Below the pieces are notes generated by a model. The model did not search any database, was not told where the DNA came from, and was given only the letters and a program-made list of their open reading frames with translations. The translations under genes and the position numbers were made by a program. From NCBI GenBank assembly GCA_903872075.1, contig CAIQJF010000043.1, positions 27,375 through 91,374 of the forward strand: a stretch of DNA of 64,000 nt, written 5' to 3'. Below, piece after piece: positions 8,767-17,527 of this stretch; the stretch's first letter is position 1, and each line of letters opens with the position of its first letter. This DNA comes from an uncultured Caulobacteraceae bacterium. GTDB lineage: Bacteria > Pseudomonadota > Alphaproteobacteria > Caulobacterales > Caulobacteraceae.

Positions 8767-9765
8767 ATGACCGGCGAGACCCACATCCCCCTGAATGATG
8801 ACGTGCGCGAGGCGGCCGCCGCCTGGCATATGCGCATGCAGTCGGATGGGGCCACGGGCGAAGACTGGACGGCGCTGACGATCTGGCTGGAGGAATCGCC
8901 TCAACACCGCGCAGCATTCGACGAGATCGACCTTTTGGCCGATGAGATCGCTATCAACGCCAGCGAGATTCTGGCCGGCGTAACCCGACCTTCGGCGGAA
9001 ATCGTCCCTTTTCCGGCTCGCAAGCCGCCGCCGCAGAGGAAGGCGGAACGCCCGCCGGCTGCAGCCATCGCCGCCGCGGCGGCCGCGGTTTTTGTGGCGG
9101 TGGGGTTCGGCGGCTGGCAGGCGTCTGGTGGTCCGGTTCAGACCTTTCAGACCGGGCGCGGCGAAACCCGCGCCATCACCCTGGCCGACGGCAGCCGGAT
9201 CAATCTCGACGCTGCGTCGCGCATGACCGTTCGGTTGGGGTGGTTCTCGCGTCAGGTGACGATGAGCGAGGGCGAGGCGACGTTCGATGTCGCCAGGAAC
9301 CCGAAGAAGCCGTTCGAGATCGCAGTCGGCGATCAAAGGGTTCGCGTGATCGGGACGGAGTTCAACATACGCCATTATGACGGCTCGACCGACGTGACCG
9401 TCAGGCGCGGCATCGTGGCGATCTACCAGAGTTCGCTTGGCGACACGCCCGTGGCGCGGCTGACCAAGGGCATGGCGCTGAACCACGTCGACGGCTCGCC
9501 TGCATCAATGGTGCGAGCGGTCAATCCGGATCGGGCGTTTGCCTGGACCGAGGGTCGTATCATCTGCGACTCTCAGCCCCTGGCTGAACTGATTCCGTAT
9601 TTGAACCGACGCTACGGCGTGTCCATCCGGCTGGCCCCTTATCTGGCTTCGCGGAGGTTCTCCGGCGTGCTTGAGCTGGGGGACGAGAAGGATGTCGTTC
9701 GCCGGTTGGCAGACTATCTATCCATAAGGTTGAGTGGATCGGAGCGCGAATATTCCCTAAGCTGA
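8767..9765 (+). CDS. FecR-type sigma regulator
   Basis: 332 residues. A cytoplasmic N-terminal segment of the DUF4880 type (residues 1-60: EAAAAWHMRMQSDGATGEDWTAL, cited here as a region) should contact the ECF sigma factor. A single membrane segment follows at about 98-118 (the Ala-rich AAAIAAAAAAVFVAVGFGGW). The periplasmic FecR domain starts at about 130 (TGRGETRAITLADGSRINLD, then GEATFDVARNPKKPFEI and VRVIGTEFNI). The C-terminal part (LNRRYGVSIRLAPYLASRRF) resembles DUF4974/STN and should meet the receptor. It ends 4 bp before the receptor gene, so the two are co-transcribed. An 88-bp gap separates it from the sigma gene. Confidence 0.93.
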   Translation: MTGETHIPLNDDVREAAAAWHMRMQSDGATGEDWTALTIWLEESPQHRAAFDEIDLLADEIAINASEILAGVTRPSAEIVPFPARKPPPQRKAERPPAAAIAAAAAAVFVAVGFGGWQASGGPVQTFQTGRGETRAITLADGSRINLDAASRMTVRLGWFSRQVTMSEGEATFDVARNPKKPFEIAVGDQRVRVIGTEFNIRHYDGSTDVTVRRGIVAIYQSSLGDTPVARLTKGMALNHVDGSPASMVRAVNPDRAFAWTEGRIICDSQPLAELIPYLNRRYGVSIRLAPYLASRRFSGVLELGDEKDVVRRLADYLSIRLSGSEREYSLS

Positions 9766-9769
9766 CCCA

Positions 9770-12214
9770 ATGAGAGCCGCACTGTGGGGTAAGACCGATC
9801 AGAGTCGCCGGTCGCGCTTGTGTCTATCGGGCGGCGTTCTGCTGTCTGCGATTTTGGCCGCCGGCAGCGCCGACGCGGCCGCAAAAGTTGATTTCAGGGT
9901 TGCGGCGGCTCCCCTTGCGGCCCAGCTGACGAATCTTGCGCTTCAAGCCAGGATTTCTTTGAGTCCTCAGGGCGTCGGGGACTGCGGACCAGCCGGCAAC
10001 GTCCTTTCCGGCGCCTACACGGTCGAGGCGGCCCTAACTCATATCCTCAGGGGCACAGGCTGCGGCTACCGGCGCCTTGACGCCGGCGCGTTTGAGATTC
10101 GCACCCTTCCCCACGCCAATCCGTTCATCGCGTCGACCCCTCCGCCCGCGAAGATTCAGACCGCGCTGTCAGAGCTTGTGGTGGTCGCGACGCGTCGCGC
10201 GACCCCGGCAGACCGGTTGGCCTATTCCGTCAAGTCGACCAACCGCGCAAGCCTTCAGGCGCATGGATTGCACGACCTCGGCGACGTCTCCCTCGTCAGC
10301 CCGGCCATGACCCTGACCAATCTCGGCATGGGTCGCAACAAAGTGCTACTCCGCGGCGTCTCCGACGGTCCCTTGACGGGCCAGACCCAGTCCCTGGTGA
10401 GCCTTTACCTCGACGACACACGTCTGACCGTGAACGCACCCGATCCGGACCTGCGGCTTACGGATATGGAACAGGTCGAGGTGCTTCAGGGCCCGCAGGG
10501 CACACTCTATGGCGCGGGGTCCCTCGGCGGCGTGATCCACATGGTCTCGGCCCAACCGGACCTGACGCGCTACGCGGCCATGGCCTCGGGCAGCTATGGC
10601 TTCGCCGCCAGTGGCGGCCCCTCGAACGCCGAGGACGCCATGATCAACGTGCCGTTCCTGAACGGCCACGCGGCAGCCAGGCTCGTCGGCTATCACGAAG
10701 CCGAGGGCGGCTTCATCAACAACACCTTTCTCAAGATCAAGAATATCAACCGTTCGGAACGGAACGGCGGCCGCTTCAATCTGAAAGTCGAGCCGGGCGG
10801 CGTGTGGACGGTGACCGTCGGCGCGATCTACCAGGTGATCAATCTCGCAGACACCCAATATGCCTCCTTCCCTGGGCCTCCGCCCACGCGGATCAACCGG
10901 GTTCGCGAACCTCACAGGAACGAATTCAAAGAAGGCCATGGGTCGGTTACGGGGAACCTTGGGTGGAGCGACTTCCACGGGTCCATCGCCTATATCGGCC
11001 ACGACATCTTCAGCCGGTACGACGCCACGAACCAACCTCCGGTTCCGGTCGGGAGGCCCGGGACCCCCGCTGCCTTCAATGAGACCGATCACATCGAAAG
11101 CGTCGTCACCGAGGCTAACCTCTCCTCCCGCCCGGCGGCCCGCATCCAGTGGCTCCTGGGCGGTTTCTACGCCCACACGAAGCAGTCGATTCTCTCGACA
11201 CTGACGATCGAGACCACGACGCCATCGCTGCGATACGAGGAACTGCGACACGACGCCTTGGATGAGGCAGCGGTTTACGGCGAGGCGACAACCCCGATCT
11301 ACCTTGGCGTGAATCTGACCGCCGGTGGGCGCTTCTTCTGGTCGCGCGACCATGTCACGAGCCTCAACACCTCGTTCGTGGGTCTGCAGTCCGCCACGTT
11401 CGACGGTGTGTCGAGCGAGACCGGCTTCGCGCCGAAGATCGTCATCTCCGGCCGACCGCGCCCGTGGCTTCTGATCTACGCTCAGGCCGAGGAAGGCTAT
11501 CGTGCCCCAGGGATCAACACAGCCGCGGCGCCCGGCGAGAAGCTCGCCGCACCCGGCGGACGCGAGCCACTCCGCGCCTTCAAGGGCGACGAACTCTGGA
11601 GCATCGAGGCTGGCGCCAAACTTACGGCGCTCAACGGACGCCTACGGCTGGATGTAGCGGGCTACGAAACGGAGTGGCGAGACATCCAGAGCGACCAACT
11701 TCTGGCGTCAGGTCTGCCGTACACGGCGAACGTCGGACGAGCGCGTAATCTCGGGCTCGAAGTCGAGGCCGCCTTCATGAACGGCCCGCTGGAAGTGCGC
11801 GCGGAAATGCTTCTGGATAGTCCGGTCCTGGCGCGGGCCAATCCGGCGTTCCCAGTCCTTGCAAACACCGGTCTGGGCGCTGTGCCCGATGAATCCTTCG
11901 GCGTGTCCGCACGATACTCATGGGCGCTTGGTCGCCACCGCTCCGTGGAGCTTGATGGCCGCTGGGCCTACATCGGTGAGTCGCACCTGATGCTGGACGT
12001 CGCGTCCCTGCCACAAATGGGGAACTACTCGACGGGTCGGCTGGCTGCGAGCCTCGTCGACCCGCATTGGCGCGCGACGCTCGCGGTCGATAATCCTGTG
12101 AATACGGTCGGCGACACCTTCGCCTACGGCAACCCGTTCACCGTGCGGACAAAGGCTCAGACCACGCCGCTTCGACCGCGAACGATCACCCTCACGGTAG
12201 AGGCCTCGTTCTAA
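9770..12214 (+). CDS. TonB-dependent outer-membrane receptor with N-terminal STN signalling domain
   Basis: 814 residues. A signal peptide ends near ADA at about residue 38. An STN domain covers about 45-115 (FRVAAAPLAAQLTNLALQA), the mark of a receptor that signals through FecR. The plug covers about 135-270 and contains VLLRGVSDG, MEQVEVLQGPQGTLYGAGSL and GGVIHMVSAQP. The rest is a beta barrel ending in an aromatic residue (LTVEASF), as outer-membrane proteins do. The ligand is unknown. FecIR-STN receptors usually take up ferric siderophores or haem, but Caulobacterales also use TonB receptors for sugars. The ECF sigma and FecR genes directly upstream make a three-gene surface-signalling unit. 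Confidence 0.94.
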   Translation: MRAALWGKTDQSRRSRLCLSGGVLLSAILAAGSADAAAKVDFRVAAAPLAAQLTNLALQARISLSPQGVGDCGPAGNVLSGAYTVEAALTHILRGTGCGYRRLDAGAFEIRTLPHANPFIASTPPPAKIQTALSELVVVATRRATPADRLAYSVKSTNRASLQAHGLHDLGDVSLVSPAMTLTNLGMGRNKVLLRGVSDGPLTGQTQSLVSLYLDDTRLTVNAPDPDLRLTDMEQVEVLQGPQGTLYGAGSLGGVIHMVSAQPDLTRYAAMASGSYGFAASGGPSNAEDAMINVPFLNGHAAARLVGYHEAEGGFINNTFLKIKNINRSERNGGRFNLKVEPGGVWTVTVGAIYQVINLADTQYASFPGPPPTRINRVREPHRNEFKEGHGSVTGNLGWSDFHGSIAYIGHDIFSRYDATNQPPVPVGRPGTPAAFNETDHIESVVTEANLSSRPAARIQWLLGGFYAHTKQSILSTLTIETTTPSLRYEELRHDALDEAAVYGEATTPIYLGVNLTAGGRFFWSRDHVTSLNTSFVGLQSATFDGVSSETGFAPKIVISGRPRPWLLIYAQAEEGYRAPGINTAAAPGEKLAAPGGREPLRAFKGDELWSIEAGAKLTALNGRLRLDVAGYETEWRDIQSDQLLASGLPYTANVGRARNLGLEVEAAFMNGPLEVRAEMLLDSPVLARANPAFPVLANTGLGAVPDESFGVSARYSWALGRHRSVELDGRWAYIGESHLMLDVASLPQMGNYSTGRLAASLVDPHWRATLAVDNPVNTVGDTFAYGNPFTVRTKAQTTPLRPRTITLTVEASF

Positions 12215-12247
12215 GCGCGCCCGCCCTCTCGAGATGGCGGGTTTTCG

Positions 12248-12436
12248 ACCGCCGACAGCCTTCATCGGATGAATCCGGTCGCGGTGCAGGCCCAGGTGGT
12301 GAGCGCCGGTTTCGTCTTCAACGGCGACAGCCATCCGCCGGCCAATGAGGCCGAGCCCCACACGATCAATGTGTTCGATCCCGCGATTGGCGGACGGACC
12401 GATTCGTTCGTCTGCCTATTCAAGACACCCAACTGA
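12248..12436 (+). pseudogene. 3' remnant of a COG4798-type SAM-dependent methyltransferase gene
   Basis: Translated in frame 2, this stretch reads SLHRMNPVAVQAQ, then VVSAGFVFNGDSHPPANEAE, then PHTINVFDPAIGGRTD and SFVCLFKTPN before a TGA. It matches my memory of the C-terminal end of the predicted methyltransferase family COG4798 (pattern LHRIDP..V...VEAAGF....S..L.NP.D.H..NVFDP.I.G.TDQF). The SAM-binding N-terminal two thirds are missing: the frame runs straight up into the stop codon of the TonB receptor at 12212-12214. A 55-residue peptide could still start at the ATG at 12269, but no useful enzyme could be made. It marks an old deletion or rearrangement junction downstream of the receptor gene. 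Confidence 0.65.
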
Positions 12437-12475
12437 GTGCGGCGCCCGGGCGTCTCCGCCCGGGACCACCCGGCC

Positions 12476-13723
12476 TCAGCGCTTGGCGCCGAGTCCCGGA
12501 CCGCCCGTTCCGGCGAACTCCGGACCCGCGTCGTGGCCGAGCAGGATCTTGCCGAGGTCGGTGTAGAGCGGGTGCGCCACCCAGCGATGGGTTGCGGCTC
12601 CGTGTGCGTCACGCAGTTTGCGCTCAAGCGGGCTGGCCATCTGCATCCCGCTGGTGCCGGCGGTGTTATGCAGGACATCCACCACTTCCATGCAGGCGTT
12701 GGCGCCGTAGGTGCAGGCGAGACGAGCGTTCTGGGTGGTGAGGGCCGAGGGAGCCTCGGCGCCGGCCCGAAGTTCCTCCTCGACCTCATGCATGGCTTCC
12801 ATGACGTAGGCGCGGGCGGCGCGGTACTTCGCCTCCATCTCGCCCATCCGATGCTGAGCGATCGGACGGTCGGCGAGCTTCGACGCCGACAGGAAAGGAA
12901 TCTTGTTGTTGGCGATCTGGGCGAAGGCCTCCAGGGACCCGCGGGCGACCCCCAGCGCAATGGCCACCTTGTTGTAGGACAGACGCAGCGGGATCGGGAT
13001 GCGGAAGACCGGATTGTCATACAGCGCCGGCATCGCGACGAGCTGCACCTCGGCGAACTTCGCGGGAACCACGCCCCCCACGGCCCGAACATTGTGGCTG
13101 CCGGAGCCGCGCAGGCCGGCCATGTCCCAGGTGTCGAGGATCTCGAATTGCGACTTGTGCAGGAACCACATCCGCGCGGCGAGTGGATTAGCGGTGTGCT
13201 CCTGCCCCTCCTCGACGACCGGCGCGCCCATGAAACACCATTCGGAGTTGTGGCAACCGCTGATGAAAGTGGTTTCACCCCAGACCTTCACGCTGCCGTC
13301 CTTCTGGACGATGGCGTGAGAGGGCGTTGACCCCGGCCCACCGCCGCCACACATGACCACACGCGGGTTATCGAGGAAGACCTCCTTGGCGAGAGTCTTG
13401 TCCATGCCGCCGGCGGCCATGGCGTTGATCTCCGAGCCAAGCATCACATTCCAGCCGACGGAAGCGTCGATGGCTGCGATGGCTTCAAGAATGGCGACGG
13501 TTTCCACGGCGCTGGCGTCTTCGCCGCCCAGTTCCTTAGGTATGGCGAAGCGGAAGAGGCCTTCTTCGATCAGGGCGTCAACGGTGTCCGCAGGCAGCTT
13601 ACGGAGCTTCTGCGCCTCGTCGCCGCCTTTGGCGATCACATCGCGGAGGCGTTCGATCCGCTCAAGTGGCGTGCCCACCAGCGGTTTCGCCGCCGCCGTA
13701 CCGCCAATTCCACCGTCAGCCAT
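12476..13723 (-). CDS. Acyl-CoA-dehydrogenase-fold flavoprotein (HsaA/DszC-like monooxygenase group)
   Basis: 415 residues from the ATG at 13723, chosen because GGAGGA lies 7 bases upstream; the frame extends to an ATG at 13747. The fold features are an N-terminal helical domain (EEGLFRFAIPKELGGEDAS), a middle domain with GETTFISGCHNSEWCFMGAP and a C-terminal Acyl-CoA_dh_2-like helical domain (DVLHNTAGTSGMQMASPLER then LRDAHGAATHRW). The C-terminal RDAHGAATH pattern is closer to flavin-dependent two-component hydroxylases such as HsaA and DszC than to true acyl-CoA dehydrogenases. A partner flavin reductase is not adjacent. The substrate is unknown. Confidence 0.82.
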   Translation of the reverse strand: MADGGIGGTAAAKPLVGTPLERIERLRDVIAKGGDEAQKLRKLPADTVDALIEEGLFRFAIPKELGGEDASAVETVAILEAIAAIDASVGWNVMLGSEINAMAAGGMDKTLAKEVFLDNPRVVMCGGGGPGSTPSHAIVQKDGSVKVWGETTFISGCHNSEWCFMGAPVVEEGQEHTANPLAARMWFLHKSQFEILDTWDMAGLRGSGSHNVRAVGGVVPAKFAEVQLVAMPALYDNPVFRIPIPLRLSYNKVAIALGVARGSLEAFAQIANNKIPFLSASKLADRPIAQHRMGEMEAKYRAARAYVMEAMHEVEEELRAGAEAPSALTTQNARLACTYGANACMEVVDVLHNTAGTSGMQMASPLERKLRDAHGAATHRWVAHPLYTDLGKILLGHDAGPEFAGTGGPGLGAKR

Positions 13724-13798
13724 GGTCGTCTCCTCCAATTTCGACACACGTTACATATGCGCACGGTCGGAGGCCAACCCAAAAATCCGTTTAACTAC

Positions 13799-15622
13799 CT
13801 AGGCCTTGGCGCGGCCGATGTAGCGGTCGATGAGCTGCGGCAACACATCGAGCGGCACGGCGCCGCCGGTCAGTCCGGCGTCATGGAAGGCCCGGATGTC
13901 GAAGCGCGCACCCATGGCCCCCTTAGCGCGCTCCCGCTCCCGCAGCCAGGTAAGCTTTCCGAGCATGTAGCCACAGGCCTGCCCGGGCGCGACGCAGTAA
14001 CGCTCAACCTCGGTGGCCGCGGCGGCGTCCTTGTCGCCGAGCACCTGCACATAGTAGGCGATCGCCTGTTCCCGGCTCCATCGCTTGGCGTGCAGGCCGC
14101 TGTCGACCACCATTCGCACCGCCCTGAACAGTGCGTCGTGGAGATAGCCGATCCGCCCCGGCGCATCGGCATCGTACATGCCCATCTCATCGGCAAGTTG
14201 TTCGGCGTAGAGCGCCCATCCCTCGATATAGGCGGAAAAGAACGAGAGCTTTCGGATCAACGGCAGCGAGGTTTCCTGGGCGATCGACCCCTGAAGATGA
14301 TGTCCGGGAATCGCCTCATGGAATGTGAGCGTCGGCAGGGTCCAGCTTGGCACCTCGCTCGTGTCCCGCAGGTTGATGTAGTAGGCGCCCGGCCGCGAGC
14401 CGTCGAGCGAAGCGCCCTCATAGTAGCCGCCCGGCGCACCCGCCTCGGTGTAGGGGGGGATTCGCCGGATTTCGACCTTCGCCTTGGGCAGCACCCCGAA
14501 ATAGGCCGGCAGGCGCGTCTGCACCTGAGCGACCTTCACATTGAGATCGGCGAGAAGTTTGGCTTTGCCTTCGTCTGTGTTCGGATAGCGGTAGCGGGGA
14601 TCGTCATACATGGCCCGGTAGCGCGCGCCCACGCTGCCCTGGGTAAGTCCCTGCGCTCGCATCGCCGCGTCGGCCTTCGCGGACAGGGTCTCGACCAGCG
14701 CGAGGCCCTGACGATGGATTTCGTCACCTGAAAGAGTCGTCGTGGTCCAGGCGGCCACCGAGGCCGTGTAGTAGGCGTCCCCATCCGGCAGCCGCCAAAC
14801 ACCTGCGTCGTGTGTGGCGACGGCCCGCAGTTTGCTGACGAGGTCAAGCTGGCGGTCCAGCGCCGGCAGGACTTTGTCCAGGTAGAGCCGGCTCGCCCTG
14901 GCCTCCCAGTCTCCATCGAGCTTCTTCTCCGCAGCGCGGCGCGCCAGAGATTGCACCAGCACCGACTTATCAGCCGGCGTGGCGCGCAGGCCCTTGAGCT
15001 GGATCTGCGTGTTGTCGAGCACGAAGTCCGGCGGAACCACGCCGAGCGACTGATCGTGCCGCACCGACTCCGCGTCCTGGTCCATCGCCGTGGCGAAGGC
15101 GTCGAGCCGAGCGAGATAGGCCTCGGCGTCATCGCGATCCTCTATCCGATGCTGGGCGTCGAGAAAATCGGGCAGGTCGTGGTAGGCCGATCCTTGAAAC
15201 TGATTGATCACATAGGGCGAGCCGGCGCCGCCGCCAGCGTAGTTGAACCGCCGCGCGTTATCGACCTGCTGGCGAAGCCCGTAGAGGACAACTTCCCGGT
15301 TAAGCGCGTCCGGCGCGGCGAGTGCCTTCGTGTCAAAAGCCTCCAGCCGACGGAGCTGGTCCGAGGCAAGCGCCTGCTGCGCTCTCGCGCCGGCCGGCGA
15401 GCGGTCCGAAAGGCGCGCCTTCTGCGCCTTGCGAGGTCCGACATCGAGACCGAGCGACGTGGCGCCTTCCGGCTGCAGGTCCAACGCCTCCGAAACGAAG
15501 GCATCGAACAGAGCGTTCAGAGCCGCCGATCCGTCCCCCACCGCCGCCCTGGCGCCGGTGGCCGTGAGGCCAGCGGTGAGCAACGTCGCCGCCGCGGTGG
15601 CGAGCATGTCTCGACGGTTCAT
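13799..15622 (-). CDS. DUF885 family exported protein (putative metallopeptidase/hydrolase)
   Basis: 607 residues with an N-terminal Tat-like or Sec export signal (MNRRDMLATAAATLLTAG, ending near GARA). DUF885 proteins are large helical enzymes related to M32/M3-type metallopeptidases. The metal-site motif here is HEAIPGHHLQG, roughly at residue 430, which holds the HExxxHH-type ligands. Other family marks are GGYYEGASLDGSRPGAYYIN before it and YIEGWALYAEQLADEMGMY after it. The length is typical. These proteins are predicted to act in the periplasm or outside, but the substrate is unknown. The gene is 75 bp from the ACAD-like gene on the same strand and diverges from the SDR gene. Confidence 0.88.
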   Translation of the reverse strand: MNRRDMLATAAATLLTAGLTATGARAAVGDGSAALNALFDAFVSEALDLQPEGATSLGLDVGPRKAQKARLSDRSPAGARAQQALASDQLRRLEAFDTKALAAPDALNREVVLYGLRQQVDNARRFNYAGGGAGSPYVINQFQGSAYHDLPDFLDAQHRIEDRDDAEAYLARLDAFATAMDQDAESVRHDQSLGVVPPDFVLDNTQIQLKGLRATPADKSVLVQSLARRAAEKKLDGDWEARASRLYLDKVLPALDRQLDLVSKLRAVATHDAGVWRLPDGDAYYTASVAAWTTTTLSGDEIHRQGLALVETLSAKADAAMRAQGLTQGSVGARYRAMYDDPRYRYPNTDEGKAKLLADLNVKVAQVQTRLPAYFGVLPKAKVEIRRIPPYTEAGAPGGYYEGASLDGSRPGAYYINLRDTSEVPSWTLPTLTFHEAIPGHHLQGSIAQETSLPLIRKLSFFSAYIEGWALYAEQLADEMGMYDADAPGRIGYLHDALFRAVRMVVDSGLHAKRWSREQAIAYYVQVLGDKDAAAATEVERYCVAPGQACGYMLGKLTWLRERERAKGAMGARFDIRAFHDAGLTGGAVPLDVLPQLIDRYIGRAKA

Positions 15623-15722
15623 GCGAAGACCTCCAGGGTTAATTCGCCTCAGACGGTAGAGGGGGCTTGGCGTGGCGACCAGTTACCGATTGTTTAGAGG
15701 AAACGCCCCGAGGAAAACGCCC

Positions 15723-16544
15723 ATGCCCCAGCCCCGCATCAACCCTGAAGGCCCGCTGAAGGGCCGAATCGCTCTGGTCACCGGCGCCAGCCGCGGAATC
15801 GGCGAGGCGATCGCCGTCCGCCTGGCGATGGAAGGCGCGCGGGTGGCCGTGTCGGCCCGGACAGCTGAGGAGGGTGAAAGCCGCCTGCCGGGTACGCTCA
15901 ACGACACCATCGCCCGAATCCGCGCCGCGGGCGGCGATGCGCTGCTGATCAAGGCCGATCTCGCCCAGGCTTCGGAGCGGGAGCGGCTGGTTGCCGAAAC
16001 GCGAGATGCGCTCGGAGACATCGACATCCTGGTGAACAACGCCGCCATCACCTACTTCGCTCCCGTGGCGGATTTCTCCGACAAACGGTTCGGCCTGATG
16101 ATGGAAGTCCAGGTTCACGCGCCCTTCCATCTCTCGCAGCTGGTGCTGCCCGCGATGAAGGCTAACCATCGCGGCTGGATCGTGAACATTTCCTCGGGGG
16201 CCGGCATTCACCCCGCACAGCCCTATGGGGGACGGGCGATCGGGGGCACTGTCTATGGCATGTGCAAGGCGGCGCTGGAGCGGTTCTCCACCGGACTGGC
16301 GTCGGAGGTCTATGCGGACGGGATCGCAGTGAACGCGGTGTCGCCGGGCCTGGTCGCCACACCCGGCGTGGCGGTGCATGGCCTGATCACCGAGGCGACC
16401 AAGGACCGGGTCCAGCCCATCGAATTTATCGCCGAGGCGGTCTATCGCCTGGCGTCAGGCGATCCCGCTACACTGACCGGGCGGGTCGCCTATGCAGAAC
16501 CTCTTTTGAAGGAGCTTGGCCTGACGCCATCGGCGCTGGTGTGA
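15723..16544 (+). CDS. Short-chain dehydrogenase/reductase (SDR)
   Basis: 273 residues from the ATG at 15723, preceded by GAGGAAA; the frame also runs upstream to 15672. The classical SDR features are complete. TGASRGIG is the cofactor-binding glycine motif near residue 20, ILVNNAAITYF holds the NNAA motif, NISSGAG holds the catalytic Ser and VYGMCKAAL gives Tyr and Lys of YxxxK. It is an NAD(P)-dependent oxidoreductase for an unidentified alcohol or ketone; fatty-acid or steroid-like substrates are possible but not shown. It converges with the GNAT gene. Confidence 0.9.
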   Translation: MPQPRINPEGPLKGRIALVTGASRGIGEAIAVRLAMEGARVAVSARTAEEGESRLPGTLNDTIARIRAAGGDALLIKADLAQASERERLVAETRDALGDIDILVNNAAITYFAPVADFSDKRFGLMMEVQVHAPFHLSQLVLPAMKANHRGWIVNISSGAGIHPAQPYGGRAIGGTVYGMCKAALERFSTGLASEVYADGIAVNAVSPGLVATPGVAVHGLITEATKDRVQPIEFIAEAVYRLASGDPATLTGRVAYAEPLLKELGLTPSALV

Positions 16545-16575
16545 ACAGCAGCCGGCGCGCGCCGCTCCCCCAGGA

Positions 16576-16857
16576 TCAGGCCAGCAGGTCTCGGTAAGTG
16601 GGGTGGCGGCGCAGCCAGGTCGCCGCATAGCCGCAGACGGGTACGATTCTCTCCCCAGCGTCCCGGGCGTCCAGCGCCAGGGCGTCCATGAAGCGGCCCG
16701 CTGCGCCCGACCCGCGCAGTGACGGCGGTGACTCGACGTGCAGGATCACCAGCCGGCCGCCCTCGCGCCGGTAGGTGGCGAACACCACCTGACCGGCCTC
16801 GATCATCTCCAGCCGTCCGGTCGCTTCATTATCGCGCAGTCGCGTCATCACACTCAC
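16576..16857 (-). CDS. Small GNAT-fold N-acetyltransferase (COG2388/YjdJ type)
   Basis: 93 residues, the length typical of this single-domain GNAT subgroup. It shows the compact pattern VFATYRREGGRLVILHVESP, then SLRGSGAAGRFMDALALDAR, which is the acetyl-CoA pyrophosphate loop (R-G-x-G-x-A/G), and the C-terminal VPVCGYAATWLRRHP characteristic of YjdJ/GTLF3B homologues. The substrate is unknown. The gene converges with the SDR gene and has no clear operon partner. Confidence 0.85.
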   Translation of the reverse strand: MSVMTRLRDNEATGRLEMIEAGQVVFATYRREGGRLVILHVESPPSLRGSGAAGRFMDALALDARDAGERIVPVCGYAATWLRRHPTYRDLLA

Positions 16858-16969
16858 CTCCGATGGCCTCTCTTGGCGCCCTGCGGCGATCTCACTATTT
16901 CAGTTCTGAAAAACCGGCGCTAGGTTCTCGCCACGCACGAAGACTCGGCGGGGCGGCGGAGATGACTGC

Positions 16970-17527
16970 ATGCGGTTGGTGACGGTCGCGCACCTCGGAG
17001 GGCTCGCCGCCCTGGCGGCGCTCGCGGGCTGCGGCAAGCCGTCCGACGGCGACGCAGCCGCCAGCCCCCCGGTGCGCAAGGCAGGTCTTTGGGAACAGGT
17101 GATCACGCGGGACGGCAAGCCAGGCCGCTTTGGGGTGTTGAAGGTCTGCCTGGACGCGGACGCGGATCACAAGCTCGGCGTATTTGGACGGCACTTCGCC
17201 AAGAGCGATTGCCAGAAGTCCGTGACCAAAGACGCCACCGGCCTCTATCACTTCACGTCCAGCTGCGCCCTGCCGAACGGGGGCTCGGTGAAGTCCATGG
17301 GAACCGCCTCGGGCGATTTTGACTCGAACTACAGCGTTCATTCCGAGGTCAATGTCACCGGTGCGCCCCTGGAACCCGTCAACGGCATGCATGTCGTCGA
17401 CCTGACCGGAACCTACAAGGGCCCCTGCCCGTCCGGTATGCGCCCCGGCGACGTCAACCTCGGATCCGGTCTGACGGTCAATATCGACCGCCTGCAGCAG
17501 CTCGCCGGGGTACTGGGCGGCGGCTAA
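16970..17527 (+). CDS. DUF3617 family lipoprotein
   Basis: 185 residues beginning with a lipoprotein signal: hydrophobic GGLAALAALAGC puts the lipidated Cys at residue 21. The mature protein fits DUF3617: KAGLWEQVITRDG near the start, VCLDADADHK, FAKSDCQKSVTKDA with paired cysteines, and a final GPCPSGMRPGDVNL. Members are periplasmic or outer-membrane proteins of unknown function. The TAA stop overlaps the stop of the thiolase gene on the other strand by four bases. Confidence 0.85.
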   Translation: MRLVTVAHLGGLAALAALAGCGKPSDGDAAASPPVRKAGLWEQVITRDGKPGRFGVLKVCLDADADHKLGVFGRHFAKSDCQKSVTKDATGLYHFTSSCALPNGGSVKSMGTASGDFDSNYSVHSEVNVTGAPLEPVNGMHVVDLTGTYKGPCPSGMRPGDVNLGSGLTVNIDRLQQLAGVLGGG

